Of a DNA stretch of 6,753 bases, positions 1-6,637 are shown one piece after another (within the stretch, counting starts at the first letter, position 1; every line of letters starts with the position of its first letter). The stretch spans positions 1 through 6,753 of the forward strand of contig DCVC01000212.1 in assembly GCA_002328625.1 (NCBI GenBank). The letters run 5' to 3'. This DNA comes from Bacteroidales bacterium UBA2198. Lineage in GTDB: Bacteria; Bacteroidota; Bacteroidia; Bacteroidales; VadinHA17. Both the position numbers and the translations under genes were made by a program. Below the pieces are notes generated by a model that was not told the DNA's origin, did not search any database, and saw nothing but the letters and a program-made list of their open reading frames with translations.

Positions 1-794
1 TCAGCAGGGCTTATGCTGACACGGTCCATGTTTATTCTGTCCCTGGTTATTTTGACGACCTTATTAATGGCGTAACCAATGGGTATTTATGGTACCAGAT
101 TTATGGAGGACGTCAGGATTTTGTAACTTATGAGCTCCGGGGACGTGAAGTTACTGTTGAGCTGGTTGATGATTACCTGACACCCGTTTACCGGTTACCT
201 TTTCTATGGGAATATAATTACCGCTCGTTAACAGGATATCTGGAAAACGCACTTTATGGCATTCATGGCAGGGTAACAGATTCTGATTCGGGAGATCCGG
301 TTTATGCGCGGATCTATATTAATGGTCATGATAAAGATAATTCTTATATATTCTCGGATTCTCTGACAGGCACTTTTATCAGATTTCTGGAACCCGGATT
401 CTGGGATCTCACTTTTACAGCAGAAGGATACAGGGATACTGTATTAAAGAAGATATTTGTTAAGAACAGACAACGAAATGATGTTTTTGTGAGAATGATT
501 CGTGATTTTAATCCGGTTGATACTACAAATCCTTCAAAACCGTTATTATATCCGAATCCGGGGAGTACATATATCAGGGCGGTTTTGCCGGAAGAATTGA
601 GGGGAGAAGTAAATATTAAGATTTTCAGTACCTCAGGAGTTAAGCTTACAGAGTATTATACTGAGACCCATAACAGAGAACCGGTAATAATTGACGTAAG
701 ACGGTTTAAAGAAGGATTGTATATTGTCAGATTTACAAATACTGCCACAAGGATATCGCATACTGGCCGGTTTATTGTTAGAAAACAATTTTAA
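1..794 (+). CDS. Secreted M14 zinc carboxypeptidase, 3' part, with T9SS sorting domain (5' end outside window)
   Basis: The frame is open from the left edge (first whole codon at position 3) to TAA at 794, giving 263 C-terminal residues. Numbering from position 3, residues 31-54 fit the end of an M14 metallocarboxypeptidase: YQIYGG matches the segment around Tyr248 of carboxypeptidase A, and TVEL carries the general-base Glu (E53, codon 159-161). The Tyr-to-Glu spacing is 22 residues, as in carboxypeptidase A. The zinc ligands must lie upstream of the window. Residues 86-153 (GIHGRVTDSDSGDPV onward) look like the transthyretin-like/carboxypeptidase regulatory domain that follows M14 domains. 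Residues 181-263 begin with YPNP and continue as a beta-rich C-terminal module (EGLYIVRF near the end) typical of a T9SS type A sorting domain. The inferred role is a cell-surface or secreted peptidase removing C-terminal amino acids. Substrate specificity cannot be judged. The partial call is firm; the exact M14 subfamily is not. Confidence 0.9.
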   Translation, partial: SRAYADTVHVYSVPGYFDDLINGVTNGYLWYQIYGGRQDFVTYELRGREVTVELVDDYLTPVYRLPFLWEYNYRSLTGYLENALYGIHGRVTDSDSGDPVYARIYINGHDKDNSYIFSDSLTGTFIRFLEPGFWDLTFTAEGYRDTVLKKIFVKNRQRNDVFVRMIRDFNPVDTTNPSKPLLYPNPGSTYIRAVLPEELRGEVNIKIFSTSGVKLTEYYTETHNREPVIIDVRRFKEGLYIVRFTNTATRISHTGRFIVRKQF

Positions 795-898
795 GACGGT
801 AAGAATACTTTGATATTGCTTCTAAGACTAAAAAGTTTACTTTTGCCCCTGATTTATTTGAATGATTGATTGTTTTAACGGACAGATAAGAAACTAAT

Positions 899-2566
899 AT
901 GGTAATAAGCATGATCAAAAAACAAACAGCAGTTTTATTTCTTGGTTTATCTTTCGTATTAAGGTCATATGGACAGGGAGCCTATCTTCCTCCTGACAGG
1001 CCGAAACTTATTATAGGTATTGTAGTGGAGCAGCTCAGGTATGATCATCTTGAAAAATTTCGCGACAGGTTGTCAGAGAATGGAATTAAGAAGCTCCTTA
1101 ACGAGGGCACATTTTTCAGGAACGCTTCATACCAGTACATTCTTACTCAGTCAGCACCCGGTCATGCCACAATAGCAACGGGTACTGAACCATCATATCA
1201 TGGCATTACTTCCGACAACTGGTATGTACCATTAAAAAACGAACTCATTTACTGCACTAAAGATATTTCGGTTAATCCTGTGGGAGGGAGTTATGAAACA
1301 GGGTTGCATTCTCCTGTGAATCTTCATGCTTCGACATTCACGGATGAACTTAAAATGGCAACAAACGGTAAATCAAAGGTGTTTGCCGTCGGGCTGAAGG
1401 AACATGCATCTATTTTATCTGCAGGACATGCAGCCAATGGTGCATTCTGGTTTGACAACACCACCGGGACCTGGATGTCGTGTACTTATTATATGAACAC
1501 TCTTCCTTCATGGGTAGGTGATTTTAATGCCATGAAGTACCCGGAATCGTACCTTAATTCAACCTGGAGCCGGTATAAACAATTAAAAGATTACTATGAC
1601 TGCCTCCCCGATACAAATAATTTTGAAACTGGTTTTAACGGCATCAGCTATTTCCCTTATGACCTGAGAAAATTAAGTTCGAAGACATCAAGGAGTTCGG
1701 GACGGGATTTTTCAATGCTGCGGGAGACGCCATTTGGCGATACTTTTACCACTGGTTTTGCAATAAGGTTGATTGAAAAGGAAGATTTGGGCATGGACGA
1801 TATAACAGATTTTCTGGGTATATGCTATTCCTCTACCGATTACATAGGACACAGGTTTGGACCCTCATCAGTTGAAATGGCAGACGCGATCATGCGGCTT
1901 GATCATGAAATTGAAATCCTTCTGACATATCTGAATGACAATCTGGGGAAGAAGAACATCCTTGTCTATTTGACTTCAGCGCATGGCATTTCAGAAATAC
2001 CTGCTGTGCTTGAAAGCAACAGGATTCCGGCGGGGTATTTTAGGCAGAACCAGGCACTCCAGCTTTTAAGGAGTTACCTTAATGCAGTTTATGGTGAAGG
2101 TGACTGGGTTAAGGGGTATTCTGAGAAACAGGTGTTTCTAAACAGAACATTGGTAGAAGATGCTAGAATCCCTCTGGAAGAAATTCAAAAGAAAGTGGCA
2201 CGGTTCCTTATCCAGTTTACCGGAGTTGCATCGGCATATCCATATTCTGCATTTGAAGCGAACGATTTTGGCAACGGGAATCTGAGGAGGATAATTAACA
2301 ATTTCAGTCCTCAGAGGTCTGGTGATGTTATTGTGACACTTAATCCCGGATGGGTTGAGAAAGAGACCGAACAGGTCACCAATCACAATTCCCCTTACGA
2401 GTATGATTCTCATGTTCCATTGGTATGGTATGGATGGACGGTGAACAGGGCTTCAGTAACGCGAAAGGTTAATATTACTGATATTGCTGCTACTCTATCA
2501 ACATTGTGTAAGGTGCCTTATCCCAATGCATGTACAGGTGAACCCATGTTTGAATTATTCAGATAA
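899..2566 (+). CDS. PafA/NPP-type alkaline phosphatase superfamily protein, periplasmic, non-canonical active site
   Basis: This 555-residue protein is close to the usual length for PafA-like phosphatases. An N-terminal signal peptide (KK, then a hydrophobic stretch, with probable cleavage after SYG before Q26) directs export. An in-frame ATG at 911 would give a tidier signal peptide, so the start could be either. Family landmarks are in order: GIVVEQLRYDH (40-50), TQSAPGHATIATG (83-95), HGI then DNW (101-108), LKEH (166-169), STDYIGH (312-318), TSAHG (359-363), and NHNSPYEYDSHVP (495-507). By my hand alignment to Elizabethkingia PafA, the Zn1 ligands are kept (D314, H318, H496). The nucleophile Thr is Ser85, the first Asp ligand is Glu44, the second Zn2 Asp is Ala361 (H362 kept), and the phosphate-contacting Arg is His169 (K167 kept). 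Fold assignment is secure, but monoesterase activity should not be assumed. The 104-bp upstream gap shows no convincing promoter or terminator. Confidence 0.88.
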   Translation: MVISMIKKQTAVLFLGLSFVLRSYGQGAYLPPDRPKLIIGIVVEQLRYDHLEKFRDRLSENGIKKLLNEGTFFRNASYQYILTQSAPGHATIATGTEPSYHGITSDNWYVPLKNELIYCTKDISVNPVGGSYETGLHSPVNLHASTFTDELKMATNGKSKVFAVGLKEHASILSAGHAANGAFWFDNTTGTWMSCTYYMNTLPSWVGDFNAMKYPESYLNSTWSRYKQLKDYYDCLPDTNNFETGFNGISYFPYDLRKLSSKTSRSSGRDFSMLRETPFGDTFTTGFAIRLIEKEDLGMDDITDFLGICYSSTDYIGHRFGPSSVEMADAIMRLDHEIEILLTYLNDNLGKKNILVYLTSAHGISEIPAVLESNRIPAGYFRQNQALQLLRSYLNAVYGEGDWVKGYSEKQVFLNRTLVEDARIPLEEIQKKVARFLIQFTGVASAYPYSAFEANDFGNGNLRRIINNFSPQRSGDVIVTLNPGWVEKETEQVTNHNSPYEYDSHVPLVWYGWTVNRASVTRKVNITDIAATLSTLCKVPYPNACTGEPMFELFR

Positions 2567-3293
2567 GAGAACGGTCTTTTATTTCATCCCTTGTTTTGCA
2601 AGCTTCCTTTAGCAACTCAGGGTTCTTTTCACAACCGTTCCCCAATATTATCAGATTAGCCCCGGCCTCAAAGGCTTCTTTAATTTCATTCTTTTTTCTT
2701 AATCCCCCGCCGACAGCAACAGGTATTGATACATTTTCCCTTACTGCCCTGATAATCCCGACCGGCACTGACGTTTCTGCACCACTGCCTGCTTCAAGAT
2801 AAATCATGCTGAGCCCTAGCATTTCCCCTGCCAGGGCTGTTGCAACAACAATATCAGGCTTATCGGCAGGAATGGCTTCAGTTTGGCTTATGTATTCCAC
2901 AGATGTTTTTGATCCGCATGCAATTAATATATAACCGACTGATATCAGTTTCTCTTTTACACTCTGCAGGAAAGGGGCGGCAATTACATGATTCCCGATC
3001 AACAGTTCAGGATTTCTGCCTGAGATGAGCGACAGAAGAAGTATGACGTCCGCTTTATAACTAAGCTGGAGAAGATTACCCGGAAAGAGAATTACAGGTA
3101 TTTTGCATAAATTTTTTATTGAATCGATGAGGGTGTCAATCCTCCTGAAGGTAAGGCTCCCGCCTGCCATAATAAAATCAGCCCTGCATTCTGTTGCAAC
3201 CTGTAAAATATTATTAAGCGAATCCCCGGTAATCTTGTCGGGATCAATAAGAAGTGCAACGCTTTTTTGTCCGGGGAATCTAAACTTTTTCAT
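2559..3293 (-). CDS. Geranylgeranylglyceryl phosphate synthase family protein (GGGPS/PcrB family)
   Basis: The 244-residue TIM-barrel protein carries the family motifs in order: LLIDPDK (14-20, Asp/Mg and glycerol-1-phosphate side), MAGGS (42-46), FPG (70-72), GSKTSVEYIS (127-136), IPADKPDIVVATALAGEMLG (141-160), YLEAGSGA (165-172, catalytic Glu region), VGGGLR (194-199) and LGNGCEKNP (217-225). The family joins sn-glycerol-1-phosphate to a polyprenyl diphosphate through an ether bond. Archaeal and Bacteroidota members favour geranylgeranyl diphosphate, while Bacillus PcrB uses heptaprenyl diphosphate. The motif set and length resemble the Bacteroidota branch, so C20 is the likely donor, but this is inferred. 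ATG at 3293 overlaps the last 14 nt of the upstream PPTase gene, implying translational coupling. The 3' end overlaps the convergent phosphatase gene by 8 nt, leaving no room for a terminator between them. No downstream ether-lipid genes are visible here. Confidence 0.94.
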   Translation of the reverse strand: MKKFRFPGQKSVALLIDPDKITGDSLNNILQVATECRADFIMAGGSLTFRRIDTLIDSIKNLCKIPVILFPGNLLQLSYKADVILLLSLISGRNPELLIGNHVIAAPFLQSVKEKLISVGYILIACGSKTSVEYISQTEAIPADKPDIVVATALAGEMLGLSMIYLEAGSGAETSVPVGIIRAVRENVSIPVAVGGGLRKKNEIKEAFEAGANLIILGNGCEKNPELLKEACKTRDEIKDRSLI

Positions 3294-3927
3294 AATTTTT
3301 TTTTGTCCACACTATTGCGTAATTATTATACCTTGTATAATAAAGATCAAATGAATCATTGATTTTATCAGTCTTTACCTTTCCCTTAATTTCTCCTGAA
3401 TCCCTGACTTCAAAAGGTTCAATTGTAATATTCTTTCTGATACTTATACCCTCTTTGTCACAAATTTTATAAAGAGCCTCTTTAGCGCACCAGTGGAGAT
3501 AAAGATGATACTTGCGGTTTTCCGGCACTTTTGTGATTTTCTCTTTCCTGTTGATAAACTTAAATGCAATGGCTCCTATATTTGTGCTCATGTATTCAAG
3601 ATCTATTCCCACCTTTTCATTTGTACTCAGGAGAATTGCTGTGAGCTTATAAGAATGGGAGATACTGATAAATCTTGATCCATCCTTAAGAAAGGGTTTA
3701 TTGTTTTTATTGTAAACTATTCTTGCTTCTTTTCCCAGAAGCTCTGCCAGAAGGGCTCTCACACTTAAGAACTCAAGTTTCCTTGATGTGCTTGCGAATC
3801 CTTTGTATTTCTTTTTATCACCATTATCCATAATAACCATATCAAAAAGGGTCTTCAGGTCCTCTTCAATCTTCCAGACACCAAGAACCGAAAATTCATT
3901 TAGATAATGTTTTGTTATACAACCCAT
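3280..3927 (-). CDS. 4'-phosphopantetheinyl transferase, Sfp type
   Basis: This 215-residue protein would transfer the 4'-phosphopantetheine arm of coenzyme A to a serine of an acyl or peptidyl carrier protein in the cytoplasm. Signatures seen: ISISHS (87-92), VGIDLE (106-111, with Mg-binding Asp109 and Glu111), and WCAKEALYK (146-154, with the catalytic/Mg Glu150 and Lys). The order and spacing are those of the Sfp/HetI group rather than the shorter AcpS. The N-terminal region (LGVWKI at 15-20) fits the pseudo-dimeric arrangement of the group. ATG at 3927 lies 9 nt after the gldD stop, and its 3' end overlaps the GGGPS start by 14 nt. An A9 tract (3296-3304 on the complementary strand) falls in the codons for TKKN near the C-terminus. 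The target carrier is not evident: no polyketide, aryl-polyene or fatty-acid gene is in the window, so primary ACP activation is possible. Confidence 0.93.
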   Translation of the reverse strand: MGCITKHYLNEFSVLGVWKIEEDLKTLFDMVIMDNGDKKKYKGFASTSRKLEFLSVRALLAELLGKEARIVYNKNNKPFLKDGSRFISISHSYKLTAILLSTNEKVGIDLEYMSTNIGAIAFKFINRKEKITKVPENRKYHLYLHWCAKEALYKICDKEGISIRKNITIEPFEVRDSGEIKGKVKTDKINDSFDLYYTRYNNYAIVWTKKNYEKV

Positions 3928-3936
3928 TGATCTGAT

Positions 3937-4554
3937 TTAATATAGTTTTTCTTTCCATTTCAGAGTTTCAATCATGTGCACGATATCCTCTCTTAAAAAA
4001 CTGATTACAGGGGAAAGAGAATCTGCATTTGGTTCGGCAGAAAAATACAATGATCCTCTTAGGTAATGATTTATGCTATCAGTAATATAAAACTGGGTTG
4101 ATGTGGCTGTGTTCCCTTTCAGGTCATATAGAATTCCAAAGATCTTTCTTTCCTGATTTGAAATTATTTGTTCATTAATTGCGTCAGCTTTAGCTATATG
4201 GTTCTTTATATTCATTTCGTATGTTTGCTCAATCAGATCCGCAAGATTACCGTCAATATTTCTATAGGTCAGGTATATTCTTGCTTTATATGCCTGAAAA
4301 TCAATATTAAACCATCCGGGTTCAGGCATTGTTTCAAAATCATATGATATTTTGCCATATGAAGGGTATTCAAAAGAAAAGGGGAGGGCATTTTCTTTTG
4401 CAAGAGACATATCGTGAGAAACATAGTTTTTTGAAGGCAGATCAATCCTGAAGTAGCCTTTTGGCTTTGGTACAATAATCTCCTTGCAGCCTTGCAAGGC
4501 GGTTATTATCACCAGGAGTGTTAGCATTTTAATCTTCACTTGGTTTGTGAGCAT
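3937..4554 (-). CDS. gldD: Gliding motility lipoprotein GldD
   Basis: GldD is an envelope lipoprotein required for gliding in Flavobacterium johnsoniae and tied to T9SS-dependent export. From the ATG at 4554 the protein has 205 residues: a short positive n-region (KIK), a hydrophobic stretch, and a lipobox-like LQGC with Cys23 as the lipidation site. It is followed by the characteristic VPKPKGYFRIDLP segment (28-40). The rest is soluble and resembles the GldD family (PFSFEYPSYG near 60, PEPGWFNIDF). The frame also has a TTG at 4560, and an internal ATG at 4527 sits one base after the gldE stop. The internal start would leave only 13 residues before the Cys and no positive charge, so 4554 is preferred. 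The gene overlaps gldE by 26 nt, and the PPTase gene starts 9 nt downstream. Family call is strong; in non-gliding Bacteroidota the role is probably in the T9SS or envelope. Confidence 0.91.
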   Translation of the reverse strand: MLTNQVKIKMLTLLVIITALQGCKEIIVPKPKGYFRIDLPSKNYVSHDMSLAKENALPFSFEYPSYGKISYDFETMPEPGWFNIDFQAYKARIYLTYRNIDGNLADLIEQTYEMNIKNHIAKADAINEQIISNQERKIFGILYDLKGNTATSTQFYITDSINHYLRGSLYFSAEPNADSLSPVISFLREDIVHMIETLKWKEKLY

Positions 4555-5872
4555 CTTCAATTATTTCAACACGTATTTCCTTAATTCTTCTCTTGTCAGC
4601 TGATTCAATTGTAAAACTGAAATTCTTGTATCTGATTATCTGGCCTTTCTGGGGTATTTCCCTTGTCAGTTCAAGGATGAGACCGGCAAGTGTCTCTGAT
4701 TCACCTCTCACCTCTTCAAACGGATCATCCTCAACTTCTATTATTTTAAAGAAATCATTCAGCAACACTTTTGCTTCAAAAATGAAAGTCCTTTCATCTA
4801 TTATCCGATAGATGTTTTCCTCTTCATCGCTTTCGTCTGTAATTTCACCTACAATTTCTTCAAGGATATCTTCGAGAGTTATAATACCTGATGTGCCTCC
4901 GTACTCATCGATAATAACAGCCATATGAATTTTTTTTATCTGGAACTCTTTAAGGAGATCATTAATTTTTTTAGTTTCCGGAACAAAATATGGAGGTCTC
5001 ATCAGAAACTGCCAGTTGAAATTATCGGGGCTGTTTATATAGGGAAGTACATCTTTTGCATATAATATTCCTTTTACAGAATCGAAAGAACCAGAATGGA
5101 CAGGAATTCTTGAGAAGCTTGATTCGGTAATAACGGAAATTATTTTGTTAAATCCAAGTTTAATATCAACCGCAGTCACATCAATTCTCGGGCACATTAT
5201 TTCACTCACATTGATATTACCGAAATGAACTATTCCCTTGAGTATTTTCTCGTCTTCGATGATATTCTCGGAAGTCAGCTCCAGTGCATTGGAAAGATCA
5301 TCCATACTGATATTCTGATTCCTGGCTCCTGTTCTTTTTTTTACAAATGAAGATGAAAGAATAAGCAGGGAGGCCACCGGTTTGAAAATCTTCTCAAGGA
5401 GCACCAGAGGTATTGCCATAAAGAGGGCCATGCGTATATGGTTTTTTGTTGCATATACTTTTGGCATTATTTCCCCGAAGATCAGCAGAAGGAAGGTAAT
5501 GCCCACAGCTTCAATTATAAAGCCCAGAACAGGATTAAAGCTGAAATCGAATGTTCTTAAACTGAGGTAAGCAGCTAATAAAACTGCAGCTATATTAAGA
5601 GTATTGTTAGCGACCAGTATGGTGCTGAGAAGTTTATCAGGCATATTAAAAAGTCTCAGTACAACTTTTGCCCTTTTGGATTTATTACTTTTTAGTTTCT
5701 CAATATCCTCAGGTCCAAGGGAAAAAAATGCGACTTCGGAAGCTGAAACCAGAGCCGATCCGAAAAGCAGTAGTCCTAACACTGCTAATCCAATGATTAG
5801 TTTAAAGTCAGGAGCTTTAGTGGCTACTACTGCAATAATGGAATAAAATAATTGTGAATGCCCTGATTCCAA
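4529..5872 (-). CDS. gldE: GldE, CNNM/CorC-type membrane protein with CBS pair (TTG start)
   Basis: The 447-residue protein has the CNNM/HlyC-CorC architecture. A membrane DUF21 part has hydrophobic segments near 24-44, 82-103, 115-133 and 147-160, with the family motifs SASEVAFFSL (43-52) and GEIMPK (133-138). A CBS pair follows (about 225-280 and 290-345, including HMAVIIDEYGGTSGIITLED), then a CorC_HlyC C-terminal domain (about 355-438). CorC/CNNM relatives are linked to Mg2+ or other divalent-cation transport, and CBS domains often bind adenine nucleotides. GldE lies beside gldD in Bacteroidota and is associated with gliding/T9SS, though its precise activity is unclear to me. The start is TTG at 5872: an in-frame TAA lies two codons upstream (5876-5878), and the next Met (residue 77) is past the first membrane segment. 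The gene begins 23 nt after ssb and runs 26 nt into gldD. Confidence 0.92.
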   Translation of the reverse strand: MESGHSQLFYSIIAVVATKAPDFKLIIGLAVLGLLLFGSALVSASEVAFFSLGPEDIEKLKSNKSKRAKVVLRLFNMPDKLLSTILVANNTLNIAAVLLAAYLSLRTFDFSFNPVLGFIIEAVGITFLLLIFGEIMPKVYATKNHIRMALFMAIPLVLLEKIFKPVASLLILSSSFVKKRTGARNQNISMDDLSNALELTSENIIEDEKILKGIVHFGNINVSEIMCPRIDVTAVDIKLGFNKIISVITESSFSRIPVHSGSFDSVKGILYAKDVLPYINSPDNFNWQFLMRPPYFVPETKKINDLLKEFQIKKIHMAVIIDEYGGTSGIITLEDILEEIVGEITDESDEEENIYRIIDERTFIFEAKVLLNDFFKIIEVEDDPFEEVRGESETLAGLILELTREIPQKGQIIRYKNFSFTIESADKRRIKEIRVEIIEDAHKPSED

Positions 5873-5895
5873 CTTTTAGCTATTTCTGAAATTGA

Positions 5896-6357
5896 TTAGA
5901 AAGGCAGATCATCTTCATTATTTGGCTGGTATGCTGCCGGAGGTTCATTGATCTCAATATCAGGAGTCTCTTTTCCCTCCATGGGGCTTCGGTTTGCATC
6001 AGTTTGTAATGAAGCTGTGCCGGATCCCTGCTTTTTATCAAGCAGGAGCAGTGTATCTGCAAGAATTTCGGTTATGTATTTATTATTACCATCCTTATCA
6101 ACATAGGAGCGTGTCTTAATTTTTCCCACGACATAAACCTGAGACCCTTTTTTGACAGTTTTTTCTGCCACTTCAGCAAGCGCCCGCCAAAGGACTATGT
6201 TGTGCCATTCTGTTGTAGTAATCGTTTCTCCCTGCTGGTTTGTATATGTTTCGCTGGTTGCAAGAGGAAATGTAACTTTGGCAACACCTTTATCGAAGTA
6301 CCGTACAGCGGGATCCTTGCCGACATTGCCCACGAGTATAACCTTATTGATTGACAT
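5896..6357 (-). CDS. ssb: Single-stranded DNA-binding protein SSB
   Basis: This 153-residue protein is of ordinary bacterial SSB length. The N-terminal OB fold (about 1-105) has the standard landmarks: MSINKVILVGNVGKDPAVRY, then TEWHNIVLWRALAEVAEKTVKKG (49-71) and VYVVGKIKTRSY (74-85). A polar linker (about 108-145) leads to the acidic tip NEDDLPF, the docking peptide for SSB partners in replication and repair. SSB coats single-stranded DNA as a tetramer in the nucleoid. The frame stays open upstream to a GTG at 6429, but the extra 24 residues are hydrophobic and unlike SSB, so ATG 6357 is chosen. It is the first gene of the minus-strand block and probably carries the main promoter in the 6358-6694 region, where I could not place a clean -7/-33 pair. 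Its pyrimidine-rich leader holds a 12-nt direct repeat. Confidence 0.97.
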   Translation of the reverse strand: MSINKVILVGNVGKDPAVRYFDKGVAKVTFPLATSETYTNQQGETITTTEWHNIVLWRALAEVAEKTVKKGSQVYVVGKIKTRSYVDKDGNNKYITEILADTLLLLDKKQGSGTASLQTDANRSPMEGKETPDIEINEPPAAYQPNNEDDLPF

Positions 6358-6370
6358 ATAGTTAGGTATA

Positions 6371-6412
6371 TTAAGAAAAAAATAAATCTGAAATGTAAAG
6401 TTAAGAAAAAAA
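6371..6412 (-). repeat. 12-nt direct repeat, 30-nt period, in the ssb leader
   Basis: The plus strand has TTAAGAAAAAAA at 6371-6382 and again, identically, at 6401-6412. In the ssb sense strand these are TTTTTTTCTTAA tracts about 14-25 and 44-55 nt upstream of the ATG. The repeat is exact and the spacing is exactly 30 nt. Function is unknown: a protein-binding pair, a leader element or chance in AT-rich DNA are all possible. Confidence 0.6.
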
Positions 6413-6453
6413 CAGTTTCTGACAACCACTTATCTTTAATTGCGGGAAAATAC

Positions 6454-6466
6454 ATACTATCAGTAT
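6454..6466. promoter_or_regulatory. Small dyad, possible operator
   Basis: The 13-bp dyad ATACT-ATC-AGTAT lies about 97-109 bp upstream of the ssb start and about 230 bp from the HU start. It overlaps a wider 7-bp inverted repeat (6447-6453 with 6463-6469). The symmetry and divergent-promoter location suit a repressor or activator site, but no known consensus is matched and AT-rich DNA makes such dyads common. Confidence 0.25.
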
Positions 6467-6492
6467 TTTACATAATGTGGTTTTATCTATGA

Positions 6493-6520
6493 CAAAATGC
6501 TTCACCTGAAAAAGCTTTTG
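6493..6520. other. Imperfect stem-loop in intergenic DNA
   Basis: CAAAA-(t)-GCTT at 6493-6502 can pair with AAGCTTTTG at 6512-6520, giving a 9-bp stem with a single bulged T and a 9-nt loop. Neither strand has a T run straight after it, so it does not look like an intrinsic terminator. It could be a transcript structure, a binding site or chance. Confidence 0.3.
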
Positions 6521-6604
6521 CAAACCTTATTATTCTGTTCAGGAGCTATTTCATTGTAATTTAGGCTGTAATAAAAATTTTAATAAAAAATTATTCCGTA
6601 AGTG

Positions 6605-6637
6605 TTTCAATTTAAATAAATAATATTTTTATATTTG
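6605..6637 (+). promoter_or_regulatory. Bacteroidota-type promoter for the HU gene
   Basis: TATATTTG at 6630-6637 is a full match to the Bacteroidota -7 consensus TAnnTTTG. A partial -33 element, TTTC (consensus TTTG) at 6605-6608, is 21 nt upstream, and an A/T-rich tract precedes it. Transcription would start a few bases after 6637, leaving a leader of about 50 nt before the ATG at 6695. The leader has no GG-rich Shine-Dalgarno site but is A-rich just before the start, as is usual in this phylum. Confidence 0.6.

Noticed and set aside
489..794. A separate small gene starting at GTG 489
   Set aside because: The same frame is open back to position 3 and encodes recognisable M14 and transthyretin-like sequence, so 489 is internal to a longer protein.
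853..860. TTTATTTG as a -7 promoter element for the phosphatase gene
   Set aside because: It mismatches TAnnTTTG at the second base and no -33 TTTG lies at the right distance (the TTTG at 842-845 is too close).
2138..2413. Open frame of 91 codons on the minus strand inside the phosphatase gene
   Set aside because: It lies wholly within a well-supported gene on the other strand, has no family resemblance and no start context; it is a shadow frame.
4525..4527. gldD start at the ATG one base after the gldE stop
   Set aside because: It would leave only 13 residues before the lipobox Cys and remove the lysines of the signal peptide; ATG 4554 gives a normal lipoprotein signal.
6390..6397. TACATTTC (minus strand) as the ssb -7 element
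   Set aside because: The last base mismatches the consensus, and the nearest upstream TTG is 25 nt away, outside the usual spacing.
6358..6429. Longer SSB start at GTG 6429
   Set aside because: The 24 added residues are hydrophobic and unlike SSB; MSINKVILVGN is the standard family start.
6510..6519. AAAAGCTTTT palindrome as an intrinsic terminator
   Set aside because: The stem is weak and AT-rich, no T run follows it, and it lies upstream of two divergent genes, where no transcript is expected to end.
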